Shown: piece after piece, positions 1 through 7,106 of the stretch
How the letters are laid out: each line of letters opens with the position of its first letter
Position numbering within the stretch: position 1 is the first letter of the stretch
NCBI GenBank assembly: GCA_030151925.1
Contig: JASLCY010000121.1
Location: 1 to 12,591, forward strand
Direction: 5' to 3'
Length of the DNA stretch: 12,591 nt
DNA from: Oligoflexus sp.
GTDB taxonomy: Bacteria > Bdellovibrionota_B > Oligoflexia > Oligoflexales > Oligoflexaceae
The notes under the pieces: generated by a model
Database searches by the model: none
What the model saw: the letters and a program-made list of their open reading frames with translations, nothing else
Told to the model about the DNA's origin: nothing
Translations under genes and position numbers: made by a program

Positions 1-1643
1 CTTATCTCTCCCAGGGCTCGACCCACTACGCGTTCTTCAACAACGACGCCGACGACGACGCGATCAACCGTTGGTTGACCCTCGTGGCGAACGTCGACGG
101 CCACCTCATGCCTTCGCTCGCGCTCAAGACCGTCGCCGAATCCCTGAATCGGGAGCCCTTCATCTTCTTCAACAACACGGGCATCGAAAGCGTGGTGCTC
201 GTGAACCGCGAGAACGAGAGCGATACGATCGAGATCCCGATCGACTCCAACGGCGAGGGGCGCCTCCTGGTGAACCCGCGCGGCCCGGGCCAGACCTTCC
301 ATCACTTCAGTTTCCTCGACGCCTACAACGATAACTTCTCGCCGTCCGAGCGCAAGGCGCTCAAGGGCATGACCCTGCTCCTCGGCGCGACGGCGACGGG
401 CGTGAACGATACGCGCCCCAACCCCTTCGATGCGGCGATCGACGGCGTCGAGAACCACGCCTCGGCGATGGACAACATCATCAAGGGCGACTTCTACAAA
501 CGTCCGCGCACCATCTTCAACACCGAGCGCGGCATCGTCATCGGCGCCGGCCTGATCTTCACCCTGATGCTGATCTACAGCTCCGCGGCGATCTCGGGCG
601 TCGGCCTCCTCGCCTTCTTCGCCGGGCTCTACTTCATCGACAAGACCTTCTGGTTCGGCAAGGGCATCTGGACCTTCACCGCGATCCCGTGCCTCGAGGT
701 CTCGGTGATGTTCACCTGCGTGACGCTCTATAAGTACATGACGGAAGAGAAGGAGAAGAAGAAGGTCAAGGGCGCTTTCCAGCACTACCTCTCGCCTGAA
801 GTCATCGACCAGGTCCTCGACAACCCGGACCAGCTCCGCCTCGGCGGCCAGCGCAAGGAGATGACCGTGTTCTTCTCCGACGTGCGCGGCTTCACGACGA
901 TCTCGGAGACCCTCACGCCGGAGAAGCTCTCGGAGCTGATGAACGAATACTTCACGCCTATGACCAGCATCGTCCTGCGCAGCAAGGGCGTTCTCGACAA
1001 GTATATCGGCGACGCGATCATGGCTTTCTGGGGCGCGCCCCTCGAGATGGAGAACCACGCGGACGTCGCCTGCGCCGCGGCCCTGGAGATGCTCTACGCG
1101 CTCGATAAGCTGCGCGCCGACTTCAAGCGCAAGGGCATGCCCGACATCGATATCGGCATCGGCCTCAACTCAGGTCCCATGTCGGTGGGCAACATGGGTT
1201 CGGGCGAACGTTTCACCTATACCGTGATGGGCGACAGCGTGAACCTCGGCGCCCGCCTCGAGGGTTTGACGAAGGAATACGGCATCCGCCTCATGATCAG
1301 CGAGTTCACCCACCGGCGCCTGCCGGCCGGCAAGTACTTCACGCGCGATCTCGACGATATCCGCGTGAAGGGCAAGAACGAGCCCGTGAAGGTGTATCAC
1401 CTGATGCGGCCCGACTTCTTTCCCGATCCGAACATGATCCGCGAGTTCATCGGGCATTTCGAGGCGGGACGCCGCGCTTACAAGACCCAGGGCTGGGCCG
1501 AGGCGCAGGAGAAGTTCGGCCTGTGCCTGGCGATGAAGCCGGATGATAAGGCGACCGCGATGTACCTCGAACGCATCGAGCACTACATCGCCGAGCATCC
1601 CGGCGATAGCTGGGACGGCGTCTACACCTTCAAGCATAAGTGA
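1..1643 (+). CDS. CHASE2-domain class III adenylate cyclase, 5' end outside window
   Basis: Makes cAMP from ATP at the inner membrane in response to an unknown periplasmic signal. The frame is open from base 3, so the true start lies upstream; 546 residues are visible. Residues 1 to about 170 match the C-terminal half of a CHASE2 sensor (GATATGVNDTRPNPFD, then GVENHA). Three membrane segments follow at about 177-194, 196-213 and 225-244, then a charged linker EEKEKKK. The cyclase domain spans about 285-460. Metal-binding aspartates are D293 (FFSDVRGFT) and D337 (KYIGDAIMAFWG). K333 and T407 fit ATP rather than GTP selection, and N414 and R418 (VNLGARLE) are the transition-state pair, so it should be active. 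The tail has a TPR-like segment and the usual WDGV ending. The gene is monocistronic at its 3' end: the next gene is convergent. Family assignment is secure; the ligand is unknown. Confidence 0.93.
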   Translation, partial: YLSQGSTHYAFFNNDADDDAINRWLTLVANVDGHLMPSLALKTVAESLNREPFIFFNNTGIESVVLVNRENESDTIEIPIDSNGEGRLLVNPRGPGQTFHHFSFLDAYNDNFSPSERKALKGMTLLLGATATGVNDTRPNPFDAAIDGVENHASAMDNIIKGDFYKRPRTIFNTERGIVIGAGLIFTLMLIYSSAAISGVGLLAFFAGLYFIDKTFWFGKGIWTFTAIPCLEVSVMFTCVTLYKYMTEEKEKKKVKGAFQHYLSPEVIDQVLDNPDQLRLGGQRKEMTVFFSDVRGFTTISETLTPEKLSELMNEYFTPMTSIVLRSKGVLDKYIGDAIMAFWGAPLEMENHADVACAAALEMLYALDKLRADFKRKGMPDIDIGIGLNSGPMSVGNMGSGERFTYTVMGDSVNLGARLEGLTKEYGIRLMISEFTHRRLPAGKYFTRDLDDIRVKGKNEPVKVYHLMRPDFFPDPNMIREFIGHFEAGRRAYKTQGWAEAQEKFGLCLAMKPDDKATAMYLERIEHYIAEHPGDSWDGVYTFKHK

Positions 1644-1981
1644 GTGGATTAACTTTAGTGCAATTTCAATCAAGGTTTGTGAGGTCGAATCGACGAGATC
1701 TCCATTGCCTTCATCATCCAATTGGACTATAGAGGGCCTGCCGATTCAAGCCGCCAAAGCTTCCGCAACAGATTCAACACCAGTGCCGGTACAGCAAAAG
1801 ACGCCGACCGAATCAGGCTCTCAAGATCAAGATGAGGATATGTTCTCACCCTCCGTCCCTTCGACCAGGTTGAAATCATATTTAGAATGTCCTCTTGGAA
1901 AAGAGACATGTGAAAATCTTTATCCAGACGCCGCCGCAAAGGTGAAAGCGGCGATGGCGACCAGTAAAAATACGAAATAAT
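1644..1981. other. Low-GC gap between convergent genes, no convincing gene
   Basis: This stretch is near 47% G+C by eye, clearly lower than the coding DNA on both sides, and contains no recognised gene. A plus-strand frame stays open up to a TAA at 1978-1980. Its only late ATG, at 1840, has GAGG just 2 bases upstream, too close for a normal ribosome site. A minus-strand frame (1939-1727) also lacks a ribosome site. A 6-bp hairpin CGCCGC/GCGGCG lies near 1930-1955 but no T-tract follows on either strand, so it is not called a terminator. The gap could be a decayed gene, an RNA gene or 3' untranslated sequence of the flanking genes. Confidence 0.6.
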
Positions 1982-2800
1982 TCAGAAGCGCAGGCCGAGG
2001 CGGATGTTGAGGTAGTGGAACCTCAGCTGGGCTGAGATCTCCTCATCCAGCCTCTGGTTCGGTTTTTTGCCTTTCAGGGCTTCCGAGGTGAGTTCGACGT
2101 CATCGTTATGATGGGTGTCGATGGAACCGCCGAGGGGCACCGTCACGCCTATCCAATCGCAGCCGACGTAGGTGCGGAAAGGCCCTTTCCATTCGCTCCC
2201 CGCCGCGAGGTCCAGCGCTACGATCCGCGAGTTGAAGCTCGTCGCGAGCCTATCGCCTTCGACGTTCGATCCCTTCCAGCCGTAGGTTCCCGTGATAGCG
2301 TCGATATCCAGCCCGCCCGTCGCGTAAAGATAGGGCAGGAACGCGTATTTCCCGTAGAAGCGGAAATGCGTGTTCGTCGCGTCGATGAATTCCGCCGCCT
2401 CTCCGTTGTCGTCTTTCAAAGCCGCATAGGTGTGGAGCAGGCTCGCCCCGAGGGAGATCCTGGAGTCGAGGGCGTAGCTGTATTCGAGGCCGGCGCCCGA
2501 ACCGAAGAAATTCACCGCTCCCACGACGCCTATCATGTGCGTGTCGTAGGCCGGCCTGGGCGGAGGCGCCGCGGGGCGTTCGACCTTGGACCAGGTATCG
2601 TCGTCGGGAACGGTGGCGTTGAAGCTATCGTTATAACTCTTCCGTTCGGTCGAGGCTTTTTTCTTCGAGCGTTTTTTCACCTTTGCCGTCGCCAGCAGAG
2701 GGGTGCTAGTCTCGGCGTAAGCGCTTTGGAGCCCGAGGCCCGCATCAGAGGCGGCAAAGGCCAGCAGAGCGGCAAGGATATAGGTCTTCGGCGTGGCCAT
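1982..2800 (-). CDS. Predicted outer-membrane beta-barrel protein
   Basis: A 272-residue exported protein of unknown role. The ATG at 2800 is chosen because GGAGG sits 4 bases upstream and the protein then begins with a normal signal peptide (lysine at 5, hydrophobic core 7-27, cleavage after AYA at about 29). A longer frame from 2863 would bury this signal. After cleavage comes a Lys/Arg-rich stretch (about 39-54, KVKKRSKKKASTERK), a Pro-rich linker (77-84), then about 180 residues of alternating hydrophobic/polar strands rich in Tyr, Gly and Phe. The chain ends RLGLRF; a C-terminal Phe is the usual signal for insertion by the BAM complex. It resembles small OmpA/OmpW-type barrels in layout, but no family motif was recognised. 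It is divergent from proC with an 88-base gap. The positively charged segment before the barrel is unusual and could contact peptidoglycan, LPS or nucleic acid; that is a guess. Confidence 0.85.
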   Translation of the reverse strand: MATPKTYILAALLAFAASDAGLGLQSAYAETSTPLLATAKVKKRSKKKASTERKSYNDSFNATVPDDDTWSKVERPAAPPPRPAYDTHMIGVVGAVNFFGSGAGLEYSYALDSRISLGASLLHTYAALKDDNGEAAEFIDATNTHFRFYGKYAFLPYLYATGGLDIDAITGTYGWKGSNVEGDRLATSFNSRIVALDLAAGSEWKGPFRTYVGCDWIGVTVPLGGSIDTHHNDDVELTSEALKGKKPNQRLDEEISAQLRFHYLNIRLGLRF

Positions 2801-2804
2801 GGAA

Positions 2805-2809
2805 CCTCC
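2805..2809 (-). promoter_or_regulatory. Ribosome binding site fixing the barrel-protein start
   Basis: GGAGG on the minus strand, 4 bases before the ATG at 2800. It decides for this start over the upstream in-frame ATG at 2863, which has no such site and would disrupt the signal peptide. Confidence 0.8.
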
Positions 2810-2840
2810 CACAGAGGACAGCCTGAGCAACGATATCAAT

Positions 2841-2869
2841 AGGATAGCGAGATTCCTCGGCAACGTAAA
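2841..2869 (-). promoter_or_regulatory. Candidate sigma70-type promoter for the barrel gene
   Basis: On the minus strand TTTACG (2869-2864) is separated by 17 bases from TATCCT (2846-2841). Each box matches the consensus at 4 of 6 positions. Transcription would begin near 2834, giving a leader of about 34 bases. The site lies in the short divergent region shared with proC. The call rests on sequence alone. Confidence 0.3.
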
Positions 2870-2874
2870 TCAGC

Positions 2875-2881
2875 AAAGAGG
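2875..2881 (+). promoter_or_regulatory. Ribosome binding site fixing the proC start
   Basis: AAAGAGG, 7 bases before the ATG at 2889. This selects the start MDKITIIG, which places the nucleotide-binding strand at the N-terminus as in other ProC proteins. An in-frame upstream ATG at 2793 would add 32 residues foreign to the family and overlap the divergent gene. Confidence 0.75.
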
Positions 2882-2888
2882 TGGGGCG

Positions 2889-3698
2889 ATGGATAAAATC
2901 ACGATCATAGGCCTGGGAAACATGGGCAGCGCGCTGCTTCGGGGCCTTCTTCCCCTGCAAGGCCTGGCGCAAAAGAGCCTCGCCGTCTTCGATGCCGATC
3001 CGGCGAAAGTCGAGAGGCTCGCGAGCCTGTCGCCGCGCGTCCAGGGTCTCGCGAGCCTGGCCGGCATCGACAGCAGGAACAACGTCGTCATACTCTGCAT
3101 CAAGCCTCAGGACCTTCATGCTGTGGCAGCCAGCCTCAAGGGGCGCCTCGAGACGAGTTGCCTGCTCGTCTCCATACTCGCCGGGAAGAAAACCGAATCG
3201 GTGGCCGAAGAGCTTGATTTCAAGGGTCCTGTGGTTCGAGCCATGCCGAACATCGCGGCCGTGATCGAGCAGGCGGCCACCGCCATGACCGCGAACGCCG
3301 CCTGCACTGAAGCGCATGCGCATATCGCCGAGATGATCTTCAAGGGCGTGGGCGAGGCCTACTGGACCAAAGAAAGCCTGATGGATACCGTCACGGGCCT
3401 TTCGGGCAGCGGTCCTGCTTATATCTACATGGTGATCGAAGCGCTGGCCGACGGCGGGCTCAAGATGGGGATGCCGCGCGACCTCGCACTCAAACTCGCG
3501 ACCCAGACCGTGCTCGGAGCGGCGGCGATGGTGAAGGAGACCGGCCTGCATCCCGCCATCCTCAAGGACCAGGTGACGACGCCGGCCGGCACGACGATCT
3601 CCGCGTTGCATGAGCTCGAGGAGAGAGGCCTGAGGTCCATGTTCGTCAGTGCGGTGGAGAAGGCCACTAAACGCTCCCGGGCGCTCGGCAAAGCCTGA
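2889..3698 (+). CDS. proC: Pyrroline-5-carboxylate reductase
   Basis: Catalyses the last step of proline synthesis in the cytoplasm: 1-pyrroline-5-carboxylate plus NAD(P)H gives L-proline. The 269 residues equal the usual family length. The N-terminal Rossmann fold starts IIGLGNMGSAL (6-16), with the later fold motifs IKPQD (71-75) and SILAGKK (95-101). The C-terminal dimer and active-site region has LSGSGPAYIY (171-180), EALADGGLKMGM (184-195) and the signature around QVTTPAGTTISALHELE (228-244). At 119-124 the usual MPNTPA or MPNIPA reads MPNIAA, with Pro replaced by Ala; otherwise the enzyme looks intact. It is divergent from the barrel gene and followed by 185 AT-richer bases, so it is probably a single-gene unit. 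Other proline genes are absent from the window. Assignment is secure. Confidence 0.97.
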   Translation: MDKITIIGLGNMGSALLRGLLPLQGLAQKSLAVFDADPAKVERLASLSPRVQGLASLAGIDSRNNVVILCIKPQDLHAVAASLKGRLETSCLLVSILAGKKTESVAEELDFKGPVVRAMPNIAAVIEQAATAMTANAACTEAHAHIAEMIFKGVGEAYWTKESLMDTVTGLSGSGPAYIYMVIEALADGGLKMGMPRDLALKLATQTVLGAAAMVKETGLHPAILKDQVTTPAGTTISALHELEERGLRSMFVSAVEKATKRSRALGKA

Positions 3699-3798
3699 CG
3701 AAAAGATCAGTTTAAATAGAAAAACACGTTGGCCGAGGCGGTGTTTGGCTTCCTGAGTTATCTATTAATTTCAAATTCTTACAGATTTCTTTGCGACT

Positions 3799-3828
3799 TT
3801 GCCAAATCATCTGTAACGATCATTAAAT
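3799..3828 (+). promoter_or_regulatory. Candidate promoter of the lipoprotein pair
   Basis: TTGCCA (3799-3804, 5 of 6 matches to the -35 consensus), an 18-base spacer, then TTAAAT (3823-3828, 4 of 6). A start near 3835 would give a leader of about 49 bases before the ATG at 3884. It lies in an AT-rich intergenic stretch (3699-3883), which supports the call. The same -35 hexamer precedes the ABC-2 operon at 9177. Confidence 0.4.
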
Positions 3829-3883
3829 TTATCCATCCTCTCTACCGATTAGTTCCGGCAAATGACCGGTTTGGGATTAGAGT

Positions 3884-4507
3884 ATGCGTTTCACGGCCAT
3901 CATTTTCACCGCTCTGCTCTTGGCTTGTTCCAATGCCAAGCTCCAGGACTCTGATTCCAAGCATCAGAGCGAGACCGCGGCAGCCGGCAAAGATTCGAAC
4001 AAAGATGCCGAAGCCCAAAAGCAGGACGATGAATCCATCGTCCCTCCGGCTCAGATCGCCGGCGCGGCCCTGCGCTGCGCGGAAGAGGTTCCGCCCGGCG
4101 CCGATCAAGCGGATACGCTCTACGGTTGCCGTATCACCGATCAGAGCGGCCAACGCCAAGCCATTGACCCGGTCGCCTATCCCTATCGTTTCGGCTGGAA
4201 ATCCAAAGGCTCCTTCGCGGCCAACGTGGTGGCGAAATCCCTGGCGAACGACTCCCGCTACGATGCGCTCTTCTATATGCGCGCCGTCGATCGCGTCGCC
4301 CTCGCGAGTTCGATCGCGAACTTCGAGGTGGTGCTCCAGGGCCAAGCGAAGGACGGCAATTATCATGATGCGGTCGTCAATGACCTGAATGCGATCACGG
4401 TGCCCGTCTCCTCCATTCCCGAGATGGCGAGCTCCGATTACAGCGCGATCAAAACCGGTCTGAGCGCGGAGGCCGACGCCGGCAATCCCACTCCGCCTTT
4501 GCCCTGA
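3884..4507 (+). CDS. Unknown lipoprotein, first gene of a pair
   Basis: A 207-residue lipoprotein with no recognised function. The N-terminus MRFTAIIFTALLLAC is a short signal with lipobox L-L-A-C; Cys15 would be lipidated. Residues 16-50 form a charged, Gln/Asp/Lys-rich linker typical of a tether between membrane and domain. The folded part begins near 56 (AQIAGAALRC) and carries two cysteines (ALRC and YGC) that may form a disulfide, then PYRFGWKS and a mixed alpha/beta region to about 185, ending in a Pro-rich tail. The ribosome site is weak (GGGA about 9 bases upstream). The second lipoprotein starts 14 bases after the stop, and its ribosome site touches this stop codon, so the two are co-transcribed and probably translationally coupled. 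Related Cys-anchored lipoproteins seem common in Oligoflexia, but I cannot name a family. Confidence 0.85.
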   Translation: MRFTAIIFTALLLACSNAKLQDSDSKHQSETAAAGKDSNKDAEAQKQDDESIVPPAQIAGAALRCAEEVPPGADQADTLYGCRITDQSGQRQAIDPVAYPYRFGWKSKGSFAANVVAKSLANDSRYDALFYMRAVDRVALASSIANFEVVLQGQAKDGNYHDAVVNDLNAITVPVSSIPEMASSDYSAIKTGLSAEADAGNPTPPLP

Positions 4508-4521
4508 AAGGAGCCTCGCGC

Positions 4522-5343
4522 ATGTCGATGAAATCGATGATCACGGCCGCGCTGCTCCTCACGGCTTGTTCGCAGAGCAATGCCGAATCCGCCTCGGGCG
4601 CCCATCAATCCGCGGCGCAGGACGCGGCTGAGCAGAAAGCGTCGAATACCGACCAAGCGGCCGCGAATTCCTCGCCGAATACGCTCAATACGATACCGGC
4701 CAACGCGGTCTTCGCGGTGAGCGGCCTGCCCGTCGCCAGCAGCGATCAGAGCGAATTCACGATGGCCGTGACCGCCGACCCGCGCATCACGTATTTCTCC
4801 TATAAGGTCGGGACGCCCCAAGACTGCCTGAACAGCACCGGTTATCAGGTGCTGCCGATCAACTCCGAACCGAAGATCTCGGTGCCGAGCGACGCCAGCG
4901 GCCAGTTCGCGCTCTGCATCCTTCGCTACTACGCTCCGACCAAACTCTGGCAGACCGTGGCGAACGCCACCGTCATCAGTTGGGAGAAGGTCGTCTTCCA
5001 CCGCATGATCCAGGCCCAATACGTGGAATACGACGAGACCTGCGACGCCGATATCAAGACGCAGACCTCGATCGAGTTCAACGGCACCCTCGGCACTTAC
5101 AAGTGGACCCGCGACGCCCGTTCGCAGGGCTGCGATGAAGACACGGAATCCGGCGAAGACAAGATGACGATCGAAGAGAACACGCTCGATGCGATCAAAG
5201 GCTACTGGGCCTATGACGGAACCTCGACGAGCGGCTGGTATAAGTTCACCTGGTCGAACGCCGATCGCACGGCTTTCACCGGCGTCTTCGGCTACGGCGA
5301 TCCCAACCTCGAGCCGGCCGGCGCCTGGAATTCCATCCCCTAA
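4522..5343 (+). CDS. Unknown lipoprotein with YKVG-type surface domain
   Basis: A 273-residue lipoprotein. The signal MSMKSMITAALLLTAC has lipobox L-T-A-C, with Cys16 lipidated. A Ser/Ala/Gln/Asn-rich linker covers 17-58. Residues about 62-145 resemble repeat domains of large surface proteins in predatory and related bacteria: a strand, then FSYKVGTPQDC, then a second cysteine in FALCILR, ending KLWQ; the two cysteines probably pair. The C-terminal half (about 155-273) is beta-rich with Trp/Gly motifs (GYWAYDG, SGWYKFTW, FTGVFGYG, GAWNSIP) and two more cysteines (DETCDAD, SQGCDED), suggesting a lipocalin-like or carbohydrate-binding fold. AAGGAG lies 8 bases before the ATG and overlaps the end of the upstream gene. 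Its TAA overlaps the stop of the convergent ATPase gene. The function is unknown; a partner role with the first lipoprotein is inferred from the operon. Confidence 0.87.
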   Translation: MSMKSMITAALLLTACSQSNAESASGAHQSAAQDAAEQKASNTDQAAANSSPNTLNTIPANAVFAVSGLPVASSDQSEFTMAVTADPRITYFSYKVGTPQDCLNSTGYQVLPINSEPKISVPSDASGQFALCILRYYAPTKLWQTVANATVISWEKVVFHRMIQAQYVEYDETCDADIKTQTSIEFNGTLGTYKWTRDARSQGCDEDTESGEDKMTIEENTLDAIKGYWAYDGTSTSGWYKFTWSNADRTAFTGVFGYGDPNLEPAGAWNSIP

Positions 5344-6074
5344 TTTTTCTCCTGATCAAAACGGATGAACGAGCCCAGCTCGTTCGTGAGCGTCGTGGCC
5401 CTGACGTTATAGGCCGCCGCGATGCCTGCGGGCGTGAAGACTTCCGCGAGCGGTCCCGCTGCGAGCAGCCGCCCCTTCCTAAGGAACAGGGCATGGGTCG
5501 CTATTTCCTGCGCGGTGAAGAGATCATGGTGGGAAAGCACGATCGTCGTGCCCGCCGAGCGGAGTTCGTGCAGCAGGCGCGTGAGCTGCAGGGTCGCGTC
5601 GATGTCGAGGTTCGAATAAGGTTCGTCCAGCAGGATCAATCGCGGCTCCGCCGCCAGCGCTCGCGCGATATCGACCTTGGTCTGCTCTCCGCGGCTGAGC
5701 GTGTTGTAGCGACGGGCTTTGAGCTCCTCCAGCCCAAGCCTCGCCAGCGCGATCGAGGCGATGTCCCTATCGCGCCTTTGCACGAAACCGAGATGCTGCG
5801 CATAACGTCCCATGACCACGAGATCTTCGACGACCATATCGAACGGCAGAACCTGGCTCAGAGGAACCCAGGCCCTGGCTTTCTCGGGGAAGGAAGAGGT
5901 GATGGCGCCCCGCTCGGGTTTGAGGAGGCCCGCGAGGCAGCGCAGGAGCAGGGTCTTTCCGGCTCCGTTCGCGCCCATGATGGCGAAGATAGAGCCCTCG
6001 GGTATCGAGACATCCACGCCCTCGAGCAGGGTCTTGCCGCCGATGCCTACATAGAGGCTTTCCGCTCGTATCAT
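5340..6074 (-). CDS. ABC importer ATPase, FecE/BtuD type
   Basis: A 244-residue cytoplasmic ATPase powering uptake through the adjacent FecCD-type permease. Motifs in order: Walker A GANGAGKT (34-41), Q-loop Q74 (VPLSQ), signature LSRGEQ (126-131, a variant of LSGGQ with Arg for the first Gly), Walker B LILLDEP (146-152), D-loop SNLD (154-157) and switch His182 (VLSHH). All catalytic residues are present. The ATG at 6074 has AAGGAGG 5 bases upstream inside the end of the permease gene, and the stop of that gene overlaps this start as ATGA, so the two products are translationally coupled. Substrate is not set by the ATPase; relatives carry ferric siderophores, haem or cobalamin. Its TAG overlaps the stop codon of the convergent lipoprotein gene by 4 bases, leaving no room for a terminator. 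Confidence 0.93.
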   Translation of the reverse strand: MIRAESLYVGIGGKTLLEGVDVSIPEGSIFAIMGANGAGKTLLLRCLAGLLKPERGAITSSFPEKARAWVPLSQVLPFDMVVEDLVVMGRYAQHLGFVQRRDRDIASIALARLGLEELKARRYNTLSRGEQTKVDIARALAAEPRLILLDEPYSNLDIDATLQLTRLLHELRSAGTTIVLSHHDLFTAQEIATHALFLRKGRLLAAGPLAEVFTPAGIAAAYNVRATTLTNELGSFIRFDQEKN

Positions 6075-7075
6075 GCGAGCCTCCTTCTCTGCCTGGCCAG
6101 CATCCACAGGAAACAGGGCGAACCCACGAGCGAAATGAGGACGCCGACCTGCAGTTCGTTCGGAGCCATCACGGTGCGCGCGAAGAGGTCCGCGAGCACG
6201 AGGAGCGTGGCGCCGTTGAAAGCCGAGAGGACGAGCACCTTCCTGTGGTCGGGGCCCGCGATCAAACGCGTGATATGGGGAACGATGAGGCCGAGGAAGG
6301 GCAGCAGCCCGCCGATGGACACCGCGGTCCCGACGATGAGCGCGGTGACGGCGATCGTCTGCCAGCGCAGATGGAGGACCTTGATGCCGAGCGTCTCCGA
6401 AACGTCCGCGCCGAGGTTCAGGACGTTCAGGCGATAGCTCAGGCGGTAGCCGAAGGTGATGCCGAGCAGCACGGGGGCCAGGGCGAGGAGCACATGGTCC
6501 CACGATTTTCCCGCGAGCGTCCCGAGGAGCCAGTTCATCATCGCCGGCGCTTTTTCATAGTCCTTGAGCGAGATCGCGAGCAGGAAAGAGCTCAGGGCGC
6601 TGAGGATGCCGTTGACGCCGAAGCCGATCAGCAGGAGGTCCTCGGTGCTGTGCAGCTTCTCCGAGCGCGCGACGCCGAGCACGAGCAGGGTCGTGAGCAG
6701 GCAGCCGGCGAAAGCGAAGAGCGGGAGGGTCCAGAGGCCGAAGGCCGTCGCTCCGAAAAAGAAGGCGAGGATCGCGCCGAAGGCCCCGCCGCTGCTGATG
6801 CCGATGACGTCGGGGCTGGCGAGCGGATTGCGGAACAGGCCTTGGGTCAAGGTTCCCGCCACGCCCGTGCCGGCTCCGATCAACGCCGCGCAGAGCAACC
6901 GGGGAAGGCGGATCGAGAGCAGGATGTGATAAGCCATGTCGCTGGGATCGAGCGAGAAGAGCTGCCAAGGATAGAGCGTGGCGCCGCCGAAGCTCCAGCC
7001 GAGCATGAGTGAGGCGAGGGCGAGGATGATGCTCAGGGCGAGAGCCGATCGAAACGGGAGTGAACTCTGTGGCAA
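6071..7075 (-). CDS. ABC importer permease, FecCD family
   Basis: A 334-residue inner-membrane permease for an iron-chelate, haem or cobalamin-type substrate. Length and motifs fit the FecCD/BtuC family: RLPRLLCAALIGAG (56-69), TQGLFRNPLASPDVIG (77-92), WLLGTLAG (182-189), NLGADVSETLGI (220-231, the loop that contacts the ATPase), GLIVPHITRLIAGPDHR (262-278) and ELQVGVLISLVGSP (307-320). About nine or ten membrane segments are expected. The start is TTG at 7075: the frame has no ATG or GTG upstream before a stop, and GAGG lies 8 bases before this TTG. The next in-frame ATG (M24) would remove the first membrane segment. Neither a periplasmic binding protein nor a TonB-dependent receptor lies in the window, so the partners must be elsewhere. 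The upstream region holds a 13-base palindrome that may regulate it. Confidence 0.94.
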   Translation of the reverse strand: MPQSSLPFRSALALSIILALASLMLGWSFGGATLYPWQLFSLDPSDMAYHILLSIRLPRLLCAALIGAGTGVAGTLTQGLFRNPLASPDVIGISSGGAFGAILAFFFGATAFGLWTLPLFAFAGCLLTTLLVLGVARSEKLHSTEDLLLIGFGVNGILSALSSFLLAISLKDYEKAPAMMNWLLGTLAGKSWDHVLLALAPVLLGITFGYRLSYRLNVLNLGADVSETLGIKVLHLRWQTIAVTALIVGTAVSIGGLLPFLGLIVPHITRLIAGPDHRKVLVLSAFNGATLLVLADLFARTVMAPNELQVGVLISLVGSPCFLWMLARQRRRLA

Positions 7076-7083
7076 ACCGTTAG

Positions 7084-7087
7084 CCTC
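7084..7087 (-). promoter_or_regulatory. Ribosome binding site supporting a TTG start
   Basis: GAGG (in AGCGAGG) on the minus strand, 8 bases before TTG at 7075. It supports initiation of the permease at TTG, since no ATG or GTG occurs in frame before the upstream stop. Confidence 0.6.
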
Positions 7088-7106
7088 GCTTTGAAAATTG
7101 ATCAGA

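Noticed and set aside
1727..1939. Minus-strand 70-codon frame in the low-GC gap
   Set aside because: It starts at TTG without a ribosome site, and the internal ATG also lacks one.
1929..1955. Intrinsic terminator at CGCCGC/GCGGCG
   Set aside because: No T-tract follows on either strand.
1840..1980. Possible 46-residue ORF starting at ATG 1840
   Set aside because: GAGG is only 2 bases from the ATG and the product shows no recognisable feature.
3694..3720. Terminator after proC (CTGA...TCAG then TTTAAAT)
   Set aside because: The stem is only 4 bp with an 8-base loop and the T-run is short.
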